DNA from: an uncultured Paracoccaceae bacterium
GTDB taxonomy: Bacteria; Pseudomonadota; Alphaproteobacteria; Rhodobacterales; Rhodobacteraceae
DNA: 62,967 nt
Direction: 5' to 3'
Assembly (NCBI GenBank): GCA_937916485.1
Contig: CALFSV010000043.1
Span: forward strand, 1-62,967
The notes beneath the pieces were generated by a model. It was not told the DNA's origin, did not search any database, and was given only the letters and a program-made list of their open reading frames with translations. Position numbers and translations under genes: made by a program. Of this stretch, positions 48,499 through 59,263 are shown in pieces (position 1 is the first letter of the stretch; each line of letters starts with the position of its first letter).

Positions 48499-49455
48499 TC
48501 ATGCAGGCGCGCTTTCGCGCAGGATCCTTGGCACTTTGAATTCCACGTTCTCTTCTGCGGTGACGACCCGTTCGATCGTCACCTCATAGCGGTCCTGCAC
48601 GGCGGCAATGACCTCTTCGATAAGGATCTCGGGCGCTGATGCCCCGGCCGTGATCCCGAGGGAGCGGATGCCGTCTAGCGCCCGCCAGTCGATGTCGCCG
48701 GCCCGCTGCACAAGCTGTGCGTAGCCGCATCCCGCGCGGGCCCCCACTTCGACAAGCCGTTTGGAGTTTGAGGAATTGGGCGCACCGACCACAAGGATGG
48801 CGTCGCAGTTCGGGGCCATGGCCTTGACCGCCTCTTGCCGGTTGGTTGTGGCGTAGCAGATGTCCTCTTTGTGCGGACCTACGATTCCGGGGAACCGGGC
48901 CTGGAGGGCGGCGACGATATCAGCGGTGTCATCGACGCTCAGCGTGGTCTGGGTCACGAAGGCAAGCCTGTTCGGGTCCCGCACCGCCACCGCCGCGACG
49001 TCTTCGACAGTTTCGACAAGAAGCACTTCGCCCGGTGGCAACTGGCCCATTGTGCCGACCGTTTCGGGGTGGCCCTCATGGCCGATCATGATCATTTGCA
49101 GTCCATTTTCGGCATGCCGTGTCGCTTCGATATGGACTTTGCTGACCAGCGGACAGGTGGCGTCGACATAGACCATTTCGCGCCGCGCGGCCTCAGCCGG
49201 GACGGCTTTGGGCACACCATGTGCCGAAAAGATGACGGGTCGGTCCGGGGGACATTCGTCGAGTTCCTCGACAAACACGGCCCCTTTGGCGCGCAGGTCA
49301 TCAACCACGAATCTGTTGTGTACAATCTCGTGGCGCACGTAGACAGGGGCGCCCCATTTGCCCAAAGCCATCTCGACGATCTTGATTGCCCGGTCCACGC
49401 CCGCACAAAACCCGCGGGGGGCGGCAAGGTAGAGGGTCAGCGATGGCTTGGTCAT
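48499..49455 (-). CDS. ispH: 4-hydroxy-3-methylbut-2-enyl diphosphate reductase
   Basis: The protein has 318 residues from [20 protein letters not shown]. The three cluster cysteines are in [11 protein letters not shown] (Cys17), [11 protein letters not shown] and [17 protein letters not shown] and GHEGHPE provide substrate-contacting histidines, and [12 protein letters not shown] the serine/asparagine pair. It makes IPP and DMAPP at the end of the MEP pathway. An upstream ATG at 49479 is less likely. Confidence 0.97.
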   Translation of the reverse strand: MTKPSLTLYLAAPRGFCAGVDRAIKIVEMALGKWGAPVYVRHEIVHNRFVVDDLRAKGAVFVEELDECPPDRPVIFSAHGVPKAVPAEAARREMVYVDATCPLVSKVHIEATRHAENGLQMIMIGHEGHPETVGTMGQLPPGEVLLVETVEDVAAVAVRDPNRLAFVTQTTLSVDDTADIVAALQARFPGIVGPHKEDICYATTNRQEAVKAMAPNCDAILVVGAPNSSNSKRLVEVGARAGCGYAQLVQRAGDIDWRALDGIRSLGITAGASAPEILIEEVIAAVQDRYEVTIERVVTAEENVEFKVPRILRESAPA

Positions 49456-49534
49456 AGGCACCTCCTGGGTCATCCCCAAAAGACCTAAGGGGCCGGGGCC
49501 GGGTCGTCCAGACCCTTGTAGGCGATCACGCCGT

Positions 49535-50338
49535 TCAGTCGGCCCTTTGCCAGATCACCGGGAACCAATCCTCACGCAGTCGTTGTCCGGGCTGCATCTG
49601 GTGCCCGGGAAAGGGTGGCGAGGTGGGGCCCGGCCGCTCAACGTAGCGGGCGTCGTCGCCCAGCAGACGCAACGAGAAGGCCCTGCGGCGCTGTGCGGTT
49701 TCATTCCCGCGCGCGCCATGCAGGATACCGTAGTTGAAAGCGACGGCGTCACCGGGTTCCATCGCCCACTCCCGCACCTCCATCCCTTCGCTGTCCGGAT
49801 CGGGGACGGGCATGTAGGCATCCGGGTCTGGATAGAAACTGGTGTCCGCGAGCCAACGTTTTGGCAGGACAGGCTTGGGCCAGAGGTGAGACCCTGCAAC
49901 ACAGCGCAGGGAGGCATCGGTTACCGGATCAAGCGGCGACCAGAAGCTGACGGTCTGCGCCCCCTCGACAAAGTAATAGGGTCCGTCCTGGTGCCAGGGT
50001 GTCGGCTTGGCCGTTCCCGGTTCCTTGACCAGCACGTGGTCATGAAACATCTGCACAGTCTGAGACCCCATAAGTTCCGCCGCGACTTCGGCGGCGGGGG
50101 AGGTCCGGACCACCTCTTCGAATTCGGGGATGCGGGTCCAGTTGCAGTAATCGTCAAAGAACCGCCCACCTTCGCCCGGCCTGAGGTTCTCAGCCGCGTA
50201 GGGTCCGGGGTCGGCCATGTTGCGGTCCACCCCGGCCCGAAGCAGTTCGACGTGATCCGCAAAAAGGCCCCGGATCAGGACAACGCCATCGCGTTGATAG
50301 GTCTCGACATCCGCTTGGGTAATCATGGGATGGGTCAT
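49535..50338 (-). CDS. Phytanoyl-CoA dioxygenase family protein
   Basis: The protein has 267 residues from [26 protein letters not shown], preceded by AAGGAG. The iron site is HxD (His116-Asp118 in [12 protein letters not shown]) and His207 in [11 protein letters not shown]; a following RR-AFSLR supplies the 2-oxoglutarate arginine. It is therefore an Fe(II)/2-oxoglutarate hydroxylase. The substrate is not predictable. Neighbouring genes give no pathway hint. Confidence 0.88.
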   Translation of the reverse strand: MTHPMITQADVETYQRDGVVLIRGLFADHVELLRAGVDRNMADPGPYAAENLRPGEGGRFFDDYCNWTRIPEFEEVVRTSPAAEVAAELMGSQTVQMFHDHVLVKEPGTAKPTPWHQDGPYYFVEGAQTVSFWSPLDPVTDASLRCVAGSHLWPKPVLPKRWLADTSFYPDPDAYMPVPDPDSEGMEVREWAMEPGDAVAFNYGILHGARGNETAQRRRAFSLRLLGDDARYVERPGPTSPPFPGHQMQPGQRLREDWFPVIWQRAD

Positions 50339-50379
50339 CTCAATCTCCTTGGGCTGACCCACCCCTGTTTGGGCCAAAC

Positions 50380-50964
50380 CTATCCGACGTTTCGGGCCAA
50401 TTCGACGTAGTCTTCTTCGGTCGGAGCACGGTTATCGCGTGGCGGACGACCGACAACGTCGCGCAATCCTTCAAGCTCGATAAAGTCGTCTGCTTGCCGA
50501 CGCAACTCGTCCGCGATCATCGGGGGCTGGCTGCGAATGGTCGAGACGACGGAGACACGGACACCCTTGCGCTGAAGCGCTTCGACGAGGGGGCGAAAAT
50601 CGCCGTCACCGGAGAACAGCACGATGTGGTCGACATGGTTCGACAACTCCATCGCATCCACGGCCAGTTCGATGTCCATGTTGCCCTTGACCTTCCGGCG
50701 GCCGAGGCTGTCGGTGTATTCCTTGGCCGGCTTCGTCACCATGGTGAAACCGTTGTAGTGTAGCCAGTCGACCAAAGGCCGAATCGGCGAATACTCTTCA
50801 TTGTCCAAGAGGGCGGTATAGTAGAACGCCCGAAGCAACTTGCCCCGCCGCATGAACTCTTGTCTGAGGAGCTTGTAATCGATGTCGAACCCGAGCGCTT
50901 TTGCCGCTGCGTAAAGGTTTGAACCATCGATAAAGAGCGCCAAGCGCTCATCACGGTAAAACAT
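50380..50964 (-). CDS. NYN domain (LabA/DUF88-like) putative ribonuclease
   Basis: The protein has 194 residues starting MFYRDERLALFIDGSNLYAAAKALGFDIDY. The PIN-like acidic residues are in FIDGSNLY (Asp), KGNMDIELAVDAME (Asp) and VLFSGDGDF (Asp), so the metal site looks intact. The family probably cleaves RNA. It is divergent from folK, 98 bp away, as in related genomes. Confidence 0.88.
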   Translation of the reverse strand: MFYRDERLALFIDGSNLYAAAKALGFDIDYKLLRQEFMRRGKLLRAFYYTALLDNEEYSPIRPLVDWLHYNGFTMVTKPAKEYTDSLGRRKVKGNMDIELAVDAMELSNHVDHIVLFSGDGDFRPLVEALQRKGVRVSVVSTIRSQPPMIADELRRQADDFIELEGLRDVVGRPPRDNRAPTEEDYVELARNVG

Positions 50965-51062
50965 CACTAATTCCTTCTACAAACACAAACGATATGACCT
51001 TTTCTCTGGGAGCGGTACCAGATAGGCCAAATCGAACACTTACACGTAAAGAAGTTGTATGC

Positions 51063-51662
51063 ATGGCGCCGGTTTCAAATCAACAATTCGAAACGCCGTC
51101 GGTACTTATTGCACTGGGTGCGAACCTTTCGACGACCGAGGGCGGACCTCCGGCCGAGACCATCAAAAGGGCGATGGCGGCGCTCGAAGACGCATATTTT
51201 GCGGTTGAAAGCAGCAAATTGTACCAGACACCCTGTTTTCCCGCCGGTGCAGGTCCCGATTATGTGAATGCGGCCATGTTGCTGAAAAGCAACGCTAATC
51301 CCGCACAAATTCTGGCCAAACTTCATGAAGTCGAGGCATTGTTCGGCCGTGAACGTCGGCAGAGGTGGGGCATGCGGACGCTTGACCTGGACCTGATTGC
51401 CGTTGGCGATAGGATTTTGCCCGACGAGGCAACCCATGCCCGATGGCGCAATATGCCAGCAGATCTCCAGGTAAGTGCGACGCCGGATCGGTTGATCCTG
51501 CCCCATCCCCGGCTACAGGACAGGGCCTTCGTGCTGGTGCCGATGGCTGACGTCGCGCCGGATTGGGTTCACCCCCTGCTGGGCCTTTCGATCCGGCAGA
51601 TGTGCGACGCCCTACCTGCCGATGAGGTCGAGTCGGTTGTTCCTCTTGACCTGCCAACGTAG
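51063..51662 (+). CDS. folK: 2-amino-4-hydroxy-6-hydroxymethyldihydropteridine diphosphokinase
   Basis: The protein has 199 residues from MAPVSNQQFETPSVLIALGANL. HPPK motifs: ALGANL, SKLYQTPCFP, DYVNAAM, LFGRERRQRWGMRTLDLDLIAVG, and LPHPRLQDRAFVL. It transfers pyrophosphate to the pterin in folate synthesis. An upstream in-frame ATG at 50994 is probably not used. Confidence 0.95.
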   Translation: MAPVSNQQFETPSVLIALGANLSTTEGGPPAETIKRAMAALEDAYFAVESSKLYQTPCFPAGAGPDYVNAAMLLKSNANPAQILAKLHEVEALFGRERRQRWGMRTLDLDLIAVGDRILPDEATHARWRNMPADLQVSATPDRLILPHPRLQDRAFVLVPMADVAPDWVHPLLGLSIRQMCDALPADEVESVVPLDLPT

Positions 51663-51685
51663 ACTGCGGGACGTCGGAAAGACGC

Positions 51686-51714
51686 TTGTCAATCGGCGGC
51701 TTCTTGCATAGATA
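51686..51714 (+). promoter_or_regulatory. Sigma-70-type promoter for rpoZ
   Basis: TTGTCA (51686-51691), a 17-base spacer and TAGATA (51709-51714) lie about 100 bp before the rpoZ start and after the folK stop. It probably drives rpoZ and rsh. Confidence 0.5.
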
Positions 51715-51813
51715 GCATGTTTCCCATGAAAGGGCGTTTCATCGTCGGGCTGGTACCGAGGTCTGAGTCGTCCGCATGACAGAACCTGAACCCAGCGCTA
51801 AGGGGAGTGCCAG

Positions 51814-52167
51814 ATGGCCCGTGTTACCGTAGAAGATTGTGTCGACAAAGTCCCCAACCGCTTCGAACTGGTGATGCTTGCTGCCCATCGGGCCCGCGAG
51901 ATTGCCGCCGGTGCACCGTTGACGGTTGCCCGCGACAACGACAAGAACCCCGTCGTATCCCTGCGTGAGATCGCAGAAGAGACACAACAGGCCGACGATC
52001 TGCGCGAGCGGATGATCGAAGCCAATCAAACCCAGATCGAGGTTGACGAGCCTGAAGAAGACTCGATGGCCCTTTTGATGGGTGCAGAGCAGGACAAACC
52101 GGTCCACGATGATATGCCGGACGAGCGTTTGCTTCGGGAATTGATGGAAGCGCAAGGTCAGCGCTGA
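51814..52167 (+). CDS. rpoZ: DNA-directed RNA polymerase subunit omega
   Basis: The protein has 117 residues: [33 protein letters not shown] and [15 protein letters not shown], the omega core. The C-terminal half is acidic and longer than in E. coli (91 residues), as in other alphaproteobacteria. AAGGGGAG precedes the start. It precedes the (p)ppGpp synthetase gene, and omega contributes to the ppGpp site on RNA polymerase. Confidence 0.96.
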   Translation: MARVTVEDCVDKVPNRFELVMLAAHRAREIAAGAPLTVARDNDKNPVVSLREIAEETQQADDLRERMIEANQTQIEVDEPEEDSMALLMGAEQDKPVHDDMPDERLLRELMEAQGQR

Positions 52168-52215
52168 TCCCCGTGGACGGGGGCAGCCGACTCTTAACAG
52201 GACAGACGACCCCCA

Positions 52216-54396
52216 ATGTCCCCTGCACATGACATGATGACAAAACAGGGCTTGACCGTCGTTCAGTCGGTCGGGGACCTCATTGATATAGTTCTCCGCT
52301 ACAACCCTCAGACCAACTCTGCCCTTATCCGCGAAGCTTATGACTTTGGCGAGAAGATGCACGAGGGTCAGTTTCGTCGATCGGGCGAGCCATACTTTAC
52401 CCATCCTGTCGCCGTTGCCGTGATTTTGGCAGAGCAACAGATGGATGATGCCACCATCATCACCGCCCTGCTTCACGACACTATCGAAGATACCAAGGCA
52501 AGTTATGCCGAGGTTGAAAAGCGGTTTGGCAAGGTCATTGCCGAACTGGTGGATGGCGTCACCAAGCTGACGAACCTGCAATTGTCGTCCACCGAGACGC
52601 GGCAGGCGGAGAATTTTCGCAAGCTGTTCATGGCGACCTCCCGGGACTTGCGGGTGACGCTGGTCAAGCTGGCTGATCGTTTGCACAACATGCGCACCAT
52701 TAAATCCATGAAGGTGGAAAAGCAGGCCCAGAAGGCCCGCGAGACGATGGAAATCTTCGCGCCCCTCGCAGGCCGCATGGGCATGCAGTGGATGCGGGAA
52801 GAGTTGGAGGACCTGTCCTTCAAGGTTCTCAACCCCGAGGCCCGCGCCTCGATCATGCGCCGCTTTGTCATGCTGCAACGCGAGACCGGCGATGTGATCG
52901 AAAAGATCACAACCGATATGCGCGGTGAGTTGGCCAAGGCAGACATCACCGCAGATGTCGTTGGACGGGCGAAAAAGCCCTATTCGATCTGGCGCAAGAT
53001 GCAGGAAAAGGATCAGGGATTTTCCCGCCTGTCCGACATCTACGGCTTTCGCGTGATCACAGCGACCGAGGCCGATTGCTACCGCGTCCTTGGTGCCATC
53101 CACCAGCGCTGGCGTGCGGTGCCGGGCCGTTTCAAGGATTACATTAGTCAGCCCAAGTCGAACGGCTATCGGTCGATCCACACCACCGTATCAGGTCGTG
53201 ACGGCAAACGGGTCGAGGTCCAGATCCGCACCCGCGAAATGCATGAAGTGGCCGAAACAGGTGTCGCCGCCCATTGGTCCTACCGAGACGGCCAGAGGGT
53301 CGAGAACCGTTTTGCCGTGGACCCTGTCCGCTGGATTGCCCAGATCACCGAGCGCCTAGATGAGGACCACGCGGACGAAGAGTTCCTCGAGGCCGTCAAG
53401 CTTGAGATGTACACCGACCAGGTGTTCTGCTTTTCGCCCAAGGGGGACGTGATCAAGCTGCCTCGCGGCGCGACCCCGATCGACTTTGCCTTTGCTATCC
53501 ATACCCGGATCGGGATGGCCTGCGTCGGTGCAAAGGTTGACGGGATGCGTGTCCCGCTCTGGACCCGACTCAAGAACGGTCAATCGGTCGAGATTATCAC
53601 CGCCGAGGGGCAGACCCCGCAGGCAACGTGGGTCGACATCGCCGTCACCGGGCGCGCCAAGACGGCGATCCGCCGATCCTTGCGCGAAGAGGATCGCGAA
53701 CGCTTTATCAAGCTGGGGACAGAACTGGCCCGCGTCGCTTTCGAAAACGTCGGAAAGAGGGCCACTGACAAGGCCCTGCGCACCGCCGCAAAGGCGCTCG
53801 CCATCGAAGACGTGGACGAAATGCTGGCCCGTCTGGGAAGTGCGGAGATCACCGCCCGCAGTGTTGTCCGGGCGATCTACCCCGACTTGCAACACCACGA
53901 AGGGGACGAGATCGATCAGGATCGGGCCGTCGTCGGCCTTGATGCAGACCAGGCGCGCAGACGCGCACCCTGCTGTCAGCCAGTCCCGGGCGAAAGGATC
54001 GTGGGGATCACGTTTCGCGGACAAGGCGTTGTCGTGCACGCGATCGACTGTCCCGCCCTTGTGGAATACGAAGAGCAACCGGAACGTTGGGTCGACCTGC
54101 GCTGGCAGGAAGGCAATCACCAGGCCATCAATACCGTCACTCTTGATCTGACTATCACCAACGATGCCGGGGTTCTGGGCCGCATTTGCACATTGATCGG
54201 GGAACAGAGTGCAAATATCTCGGACTTGAATTTCATTGATAGAAAACCGGACTATTATCGACTGTTGGTCGACGTGGATTTGCGCGATGCTGAACACATG
54301 CACCGGGTGATGACGGCCCTTGAAGCAGAGAGCAACGTGTCGTCCATCGCACGACACAGGGATCCTGCTCGGGCCGCGCAATCCGCCCGGATGTAA
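52216..54396 (+). CDS. rsh: Bifunctional (p)ppGpp synthetase/hydrolase Rsh
   Basis: The protein has 726 residues. The hydrolase HD domain has FTHPVAVA (His63) and LLHDTIEDT (His87-Asp88). The synthetase has RFKDYI (RFKD 305-308, the bifunctional-type signature), SNGYRSIHTT and VEVQIRTREMH. TGS, zinc-finger-like (CCQPVPG) and ACT domains complete it. It adjusts the alarmone level in starvation. It lies 48 bp after rpoZ. Confidence 0.97.
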   Translation: MSPAHDMMTKQGLTVVQSVGDLIDIVLRYNPQTNSALIREAYDFGEKMHEGQFRRSGEPYFTHPVAVAVILAEQQMDDATIITALLHDTIEDTKASYAEVEKRFGKVIAELVDGVTKLTNLQLSSTETRQAENFRKLFMATSRDLRVTLVKLADRLHNMRTIKSMKVEKQAQKARETMEIFAPLAGRMGMQWMREELEDLSFKVLNPEARASIMRRFVMLQRETGDVIEKITTDMRGELAKADITADVVGRAKKPYSIWRKMQEKDQGFSRLSDIYGFRVITATEADCYRVLGAIHQRWRAVPGRFKDYISQPKSNGYRSIHTTVSGRDGKRVEVQIRTREMHEVAETGVAAHWSYRDGQRVENRFAVDPVRWIAQITERLDEDHADEEFLEAVKLEMYTDQVFCFSPKGDVIKLPRGATPIDFAFAIHTRIGMACVGAKVDGMRVPLWTRLKNGQSVEIITAEGQTPQATWVDIAVTGRAKTAIRRSLREEDRERFIKLGTELARVAFENVGKRATDKALRTAAKALAIEDVDEMLARLGSAEITARSVVRAIYPDLQHHEGDEIDQDRAVVGLDADQARRRAPCCQPVPGERIVGITFRGQGVVVHAIDCPALVEYEEQPERWVDLRWQEGNHQAINTVTLDLTITNDAGVLGRICTLIGEQSANISDLNFIDRKPDYYRLLVDVDLRDAEHMHRVMTALEAESNVSSIARHRDPARAAQSARM

Positions 54397-54435
54397 CGGG
54401 CCAGAGGGTCCCACTTGGACGAAGGACAATAGGAC

Positions 54436-55092
54436 GTGGTCTTCAAGCGCAGGGATAGGCGACCGATCTGGCAGATCGCGGTCGATTTCATCTATCCTCG
54501 CGGAGGGTGGGTCCGGGCATTCGAGTATGTGAAACACCGGGTCCGGCGCCTGCCCGATACGCCTGAGAAGATCGCGCGCGGCATCTGGGCGGGGGTGTTT
54601 ACGACATTTACGCCCTTGTTCGGATTTCACTTTATCGTGGCATGGATCATCGCCCGGATCATGCGGGGCAATATCCTTGCGGCCCTGTTGGCCACATTCT
54701 TTGGCAACCCGCTGACCTATGTCCCCATTGCGGCCACCTCGCTTTGGTTCGGACACCGGATCCTAGGGGGCCGGCCGCACGACGGTTTCGAAGTTTCGCT
54801 CGCGGCCAAGTTCGCCGGAGCCGGCGAGGATCTTTGGCACAATTTCATGGCCATCTTCTCTCCCGAGAAGATGGATTGGCACCGTTTGAGCCTGTTCTAC
54901 GACGAGGTGTTCCTGCCGTTCCTGATCGGGGGGATCATCCCCGGCATCGTCGCCGGAACAATTGCCTACTATCTGTCTGTTCCGGTCATCAGGGTCTATC
55001 AGAACCGGCGCCGCAAAAGCCTTCAGGCCAAGCTGTCGCAGTTACGGAAAAAACCGGGGCTGGCCCCTGACGGCGGATCATCCCCAGGCTAG
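54436..55092 (+). CDS. DUF2062 domain-containing membrane protein
   Basis: The protein has 218 residues with a GTG start preceded by GGAC. The core GIWAGVFTTFTPLFGFHFIVAWIIARIMRGNILAALLATFFGNPLTYVPI is the DUF2062 pattern with hydrophobic helices. A second helix pair occurs near residue 160-185 and the C-terminus is basic. Function is unknown. It is conserved between rsh and pdxJ in this group. Confidence 0.85.
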   Translation: MVFKRRDRRPIWQIAVDFIYPRGGWVRAFEYVKHRVRRLPDTPEKIARGIWAGVFTTFTPLFGFHFIVAWIIARIMRGNILAALLATFFGNPLTYVPIAATSLWFGHRILGGRPHDGFEVSLAAKFAGAGEDLWHNFMAIFSPEKMDWHRLSLFYDEVFLPFLIGGIIPGIVAGTIAYYLSVPVIRVYQNRRRKSLQAKLSQLRKKPGLAPDGGSSPG

Positions 55093-55123
55093 TATCCCCT
55101 AAGACTCAACGAGGACGGAACAA

Positions 55124-55870
55124 ATGGTTCAAAGCAGCTTGCGGCTGGGCGTCAATATCGATCACGTAGCCACGGTGCGCAACGCCCGCGGCGGCGACAC
55201 CCCCGATCCGGTCCGTGCCGCGCGTCTGGCCGAAGAGGCTGGCGCCGACGGCATCACCGCCCACCTGCGCGAAGACCGCCGCCACATCAGCGACCGCGAT
55301 ATCGAGCGGTTGATGGAGACCCTGACACTCCCCCTCAACTTCGAGATGGCGGCAACAACGGAAATGCAGGCCATTGCGCTGCGCCACCGGCCCCACGCCG
55401 TCTGCATCGTCCCCGAAAAGCGGGAAGAGCGGACCACCGAAGGCGGCCTTGAAGTGGCGCGCGAAGAAAATCAGCTCGCCCATTTCATTGCCCCCCTGCG
55501 CGAGGCCGGCTGCAGGGTATCGATCTTCATCGCCGCCGACCGCCGCCAGATCGAGGCGGCCCACCGGATCGGGGCGCAGGTGATCGAACTGCACACCGGC
55601 GCCTATTGCGATGCCCATGCCGAAGGCGACTTTGCCACCCGTGACCGCGAGCTTGAAAAGATGCGCGAGATGGCAGCCCTTGCCCACGACCTCGGCCTTG
55701 AGGTACATGCCGGCCATGGCCTGACCTATGATTGCGTCCAGCCCGTTGCGGCACTGCCCCAGGTGATGGAGCTCAACATCGGCCATTTCCTGATCGGTGA
55801 GGCGATCTTTCTGGGCCTTGGCCCTGCAATCGCCGAAATGCGCCGTTTGATGGATGCCGCCCGCGCCTGA
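55124..55870 (+). CDS. pdxJ: Pyridoxine 5'-phosphate synthase
   Basis: The protein has 248 residues: [68 protein letters not shown] and [11 protein letters not shown]. These are all PdxJ loops, including the catalytic His and Glu. It joins deoxyxylulose phosphate and aminoacetone phosphate to make vitamin B6. Confidence 0.97.
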   Translation: MVQSSLRLGVNIDHVATVRNARGGDTPDPVRAARLAEEAGADGITAHLREDRRHISDRDIERLMETLTLPLNFEMAATTEMQAIALRHRPHAVCIVPEKREERTTEGGLEVAREENQLAHFIAPLREAGCRVSIFIAADRRQIEAAHRIGAQVIELHTGAYCDAHAEGDFATRDRELEKMREMAALAHDLGLEVHAGHGLTYDCVQPVAALPQVMELNIGHFLIGEAIFLGLGPAIAEMRRLMDAARA

Positions 55871-55919
55871 ACCCCTGGGGCGCGCGCCTGCCCGCCACTC
55901 AAGACAGACTGGAGCACAG

Positions 55920-56339
55920 ATGATCCTCGGCATCGGTTCGGACCTGTGCAACATCGAACGGATCGCCGGCACGCTGGAGCGGTTCGGCGATCGTTTCCGC
56001 AACCGGGTCTTCACCGAGGTTGAACAGCACAAGGCCGAACGCCGCAAGGACACCCCCGGCACCTACGCCAAACGCTGGGCCGCAAAGGAAGCCTGTTCAA
56101 AGGCCCTTGGCACAGGCCTTGCCATGGGGATCTCCTGGAAGGACATGAGCGTGTCGAACCTGCGGTCGGGCCAGCCTGTCATGCATGTGACCGGTTGGGC
56201 AAAAGAGCGGCTTGATGCGATGACCCCACCGGGGCACGAGGCGATCATTCACGTCACCCTCACCGACGACCATCCCTGGGCCCAGGCCTTTGTCGTCATC
56301 GAAGCGCGTCCCCTGGCCGCTGACGCTGCCTTGGGTTGA
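55920..56339 (+). CDS. acpS: Holo-[acyl-carrier-protein] synthase
   Basis: The protein has 139 residues from [23 protein letters not shown]. Metal ligands are Asp in GSDLCN and Glu in [15 protein letters not shown]. It loads the 4'-phosphopantetheine arm onto ACP. It is 49 bp after pdxJ, an ancient pairing. Confidence 0.95.
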   Translation: MILGIGSDLCNIERIAGTLERFGDRFRNRVFTEVEQHKAERRKDTPGTYAKRWAAKEACSKALGTGLAMGISWKDMSVSNLRSGQPVMHVTGWAKERLDAMTPPGHEAIIHVTLTDDHPWAQAFVVIEARPLAADAALG

Positions 56340-56410
56340 CTCGCGACAAGCCCGGGATCATGAAGCCAACGAGGGCTCCGCCCGGAATAACAAGCAAGGA
56401 CTTGGCAGGT

Positions 56411-57247
56411 ATGGCAGCGAAAACGGGTTTCGGCGCGAGCGTCTTGGAAACGGTCAAGACAGTGGTTTACGCGCTCCTGATCGCGGGCGTTTTTCGCACG
56501 CTTTTCTTTCAGCCCTTCTGGATTCCGTCCGGCTCCATGAAAGACACCCTGCTGATCGGAGACTTTCTGTTCGTGAACAAGATGGCCTATGGCTACTCCT
56601 ACGCATCGTGCCCCTCCATTCGCATTCCCGCCGCCGGGATCGACATCTCTGCCGACGATTTTTGCGGGATTTTCCGTGGCGATAACAACCGACTTTTAGG
56701 TGGCGAACCAGAGCGGGGCGACGTGGTCGTGTTCCGCCATCCTGTCACCGGGGCCGACTTCATCAAGCGGGTGATCGGCCTTCCGGGCGACCGTGTTCAG
56801 GTCACAAACGGCGTCCTGTCAATCAACGACACACCAGTCCTGCTGGAACCCGCGGGCATCTTCGTCGAAGAGATGGAGCGTCAGGGGCCCCAAGGCCTGC
56901 TGCCGCGCTGCGAAAACGGGGCGGTCGCCATGGGCGCAGATTGCACCAAGACCCGCACGACAGAGACCCTGCCCAACGGCCTGTCCCATGATATCCTGAA
57001 TATCGGCACCCAGTCCTCGGACAACACCGGCGTGTTCAATGTGCCCGAAGGCTACTACTTCTTTATGGGTGACAACCGCGACAACTCCACCGACAGCCGG
57101 GTCCCGCAGAATGCCGGCGGTGTTGGATTTGTGCCTTACGAGGATATCGTGGGCCGGGCGGACCGGATCATGTTCTCGTCGGCGGGACGGTCTATGCTGG
57201 CCTTCTGGACCTGGCGGGGCGACCGCTTCTTCAAGGCAATTGAATGA
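56411..57247 (+). CDS. lepB: Signal peptidase I
   Basis: The protein has 278 residues from [23 protein letters not shown]. Catalytic Ser42 is in [15 protein letters not shown] and the general base Lys in [15 protein letters not shown]; the [11 protein letters not shown] box follows. One N-terminal helix anchors it. An in-frame TTG at 56336 and ATG at 56360 exist upstream, but the chosen start fits the family length best. Confidence 0.95.
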   Translation: MAAKTGFGASVLETVKTVVYALLIAGVFRTLFFQPFWIPSGSMKDTLLIGDFLFVNKMAYGYSYASCPSIRIPAAGIDISADDFCGIFRGDNNRLLGGEPERGDVVVFRHPVTGADFIKRVIGLPGDRVQVTNGVLSINDTPVLLEPAGIFVEEMERQGPQGLLPRCENGAVAMGADCTKTRTTETLPNGLSHDILNIGTQSSDNTGVFNVPEGYYFFMGDNRDNSTDSRVPQNAGGVGFVPYEDIVGRADRIMFSSAGRSMLAFWTWRGDRFFKAIE

Positions 57248-57257
57248 GGTTTGGGCG

Positions 57258-57944
57258 GTGAAACTCTCGGCCGATCTGGCGGCCTTTTCCCAAAGGCTGG
57301 GGCACGGGTTCTCGCGGCCCGAGCTTCTGGTCAGGGCGCTGACCCACGGCTCGATCGCATCCCCCCATCGTGACGACAACCAGCGGTTGGAGTTCTTGGG
57401 CGACCGCGTGCTGGGCCTCGTGATGGCCGAAGCCTTGCTTGACGCCGATCCCACCGCCGCCGAAGGGCTGATCGCACCGCGCTACAACGCCCTTGTCCGG
57501 CGCGAAACCTGCGCTGATGTCGCTCGGGCCATTGACCTTGGGGTTGTCCTTAAGCTGGGTCGATCCGAGATGAAGTCAGGCGGGCGACGCAAAGAGGCGC
57601 TTCTGGCAGACGCGATGGAGGCCGTGCTGGCCGCCGTCTACCTCGACGCAGGGCTGCCTGCGGCCCGGTCCGTCATCCTGCGCCATTGGGCCAGCCGGAT
57701 CACCCAGGTCGACAGCGACGCACGCGACGCCAAGACCGCCTTGCAGGAATGGGCCCAGGCCCGCGGTGAAACTCCACCCGATTATGTCGAGGTCGCCCGC
57801 GACGGTCCCGACCACCAACCCGTTTTCACCATCGAGGCGCGCCTTGCCTCCGGCCCGTCCGAGCGCGCCCGCGCCGGGTCGAAACGCCAGGCCGAACAGG
57901 CGGCCGCCGCCGCCCTTCTCAGCAAGGTCACATCCGATGAATGA
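57258..57944 (+). CDS. rnc: Ribonuclease III
   Basis: The protein has 228 residues with a GTG start, preceded by GAGG that overlaps the lepB stop. The signature is [21 protein letters not shown], and [19 protein letters not shown] carries the second acidic set. A C-terminal double-stranded RNA-binding domain contains [20 protein letters not shown]. It processes rRNA precursors. Confidence 0.95.
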   Translation: MKLSADLAAFSQRLGHGFSRPELLVRALTHGSIASPHRDDNQRLEFLGDRVLGLVMAEALLDADPTAAEGLIAPRYNALVRRETCADVARAIDLGVVLKLGRSEMKSGGRRKEALLADAMEAVLAAVYLDAGLPAARSVILRHWASRITQVDSDARDAKTALQEWAQARGETPPDYVEVARDGPDHQPVFTIEARLASGPSERARAGSKRQAEQAAAAALLSKVTSDE

Positions 57945-58863
57945 CACCACCCAAGGACCCACCCGCGCCGGTTTTGCCGCGCTGATCGGGGAACCGAATG
58001 CAGGAAAATCGACCCTGCTCAACCGGATGGTCGGGGCCAAGATCTCGATCGTGACACATAAGGTTCAGACCACCCGCGCCCGCATTCGCGGCGTCGCGAT
58101 CGAAGGGCAAAGCCAGATTGTCTTTGTCGACACCCCCGGCCTGTTCAAACCGCGCCGCAGGCTTGACCGCGCAATGGTCGCCGCTGCCTGGGGCGGGGCC
58201 GCCGATGCCGATGTCGTGGTTCTGATGATCGAGGCGCATCGCGGCATATCCGAAGGGGTCAAGGCGATCCTTGGCAAACTGGACGAGATCGGCCAAGGCC
58301 GGACAGTTGCCCTTGCCATCAACAAGATCGACAAGGTCAAGGCCGAGACGTTGCTGGCCCTGACCAAGGACATGAATGAGGCCTATGCCTTTGCCGAGAC
58401 TTTCCTGATCTCCGCCGAACGGGGACACGGCTGCGACACCCTGCGTAAATGGCTGGCGGCACGGATGCCCGAAGGGCCCTGGCTTTATCCCGAGGATCAG
58501 ATCGCCGACCTGCCCATGCGAATGATCGCCGCCGAAATGACGCGCGAAAAGCTGACGCTGCGCCTGCACCAGGAACTGCCCTACGAACTGACCGTCGAAA
58601 CCGAAAGCTGGGTCGAACGCGAGGACGGAACCGCCCGCATCGACCAGATCGTCTATGTGGCCCGGGACGGACACAAGGGGATCGTGCTGGGCAAAGGTGG
58701 CGAGACGGCCAAGGCGGTCAGCAAAGCCGCCCGCGAAGAACTCGAAGAATTCCTGGGCCGCCGCGTCCACCTGTTCCTGCAGGTCAAGGTGCGGCCAAAC
58801 TGGCTCGAGGAATCCGAGCGCTACTCGGAAATGGGCCTTGATTTCAAAGACGGCAACGCCTGA
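57937..58863 (+). CDS. era: GTPase Era
   Basis: The protein has 308 residues from [30 protein letters not shown] motifs: [28 protein letters not shown]. The C-terminal KH domain contains [33 protein letters not shown]. It binds 16S rRNA in 30S maturation. It overlaps rnc by eight bases. Confidence 0.97.
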   Translation: MNDTTQGPTRAGFAALIGEPNAGKSTLLNRMVGAKISIVTHKVQTTRARIRGVAIEGQSQIVFVDTPGLFKPRRRLDRAMVAAAWGGAADADVVVLMIEAHRGISEGVKAILGKLDEIGQGRTVALAINKIDKVKAETLLALTKDMNEAYAFAETFLISAERGHGCDTLRKWLAARMPEGPWLYPEDQIADLPMRMIAAEMTREKLTLRLHQELPYELTVETESWVEREDGTARIDQIVYVARDGHKGIVLGKGGETAKAVSKAAREELEEFLGRRVHLFLQVKVRPNWLEESERYSEMGLDFKDGNA

Positions 58864-58871
58864 CCCATGCT

Positions 58872-58899
58872 CCCCCCTTCGCTCTGTCAAAAATACTCA
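58872..58899 (+). repeat. Dispersed motif CCCCTTCGCT...AAATACTCA, copy 3
   Basis: It reads CCCCTTCGCTCTGT, then three variable bases, then AAATACTCAT. It starts nine bases past the era stop and lies before the DUF1491 gene. Confidence 0.65.
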
Positions 58900-58933
58900 T
58901 ATTCCCCGCTTACCACCCAGTGCCTTCGTTGAC

Positions 58934-59263
58934 ATGGCGCGCCTGACCTCCAGCTTCTGGGTCTCGGCCTACCTCGCACGGCTTCGGCTGCACGCGATTC
59001 CGGCCTTTGTCGTGGCACACGGCGATGACACGGGCGGCGCGGTTCTGGTCAAGCTCAACACGCTGGATGGTAACGCCCGGGTGTTCCAACGCTCCTTCGA
59101 CCTGATGTCAGGCGACCGGACTTGGGTGGTTCTGGCCGAAGGCCCCGAGGCCGAGGTTGACGCCTCAATCACGCGTCAACGAAGCTTTGACCCCGACATC
59201 TGGGTGATCGAGGTCGAGAGCAAAGAGGGCCGTCATCTTCTGGACGAAGACGGCCTGACCTGA
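58934..59263 (+). CDS. DUF1491 family protein
   Basis: The protein has 109 residues: MARLTSSFWVSAYLARLRLHAIPAFVVAHGDDTGGAVLVKLN, then DRTWVV and RQRSFDPDIWVIEVESKEGRHLLDE. This is the short conserved alphaproteobacterial DUF1491. Function is unknown. It sits between era and recO as in related genomes. Its end overlaps the 3' end of the leftward Pr6Pr gene by 31 bp. Confidence 0.88.
   Translation: MARLTSSFWVSAYLARLRLHAIPAFVVAHGDDTGGAVLVKLNTLDGNARVFQRSFDLMSGDRTWVVLAEGPEAEVDASITRQRSFDPDIWVIEVESKEGRHLLDEDGLT

Noticed and set aside
51739..53181. 480-codon open frame on the minus strand opposite rpoZ/rsh
   Set aside because: It is antisense to two certain genes, has no recognisable motif, and comes from the high third-position GC of rsh, which keeps stops out of that frame.
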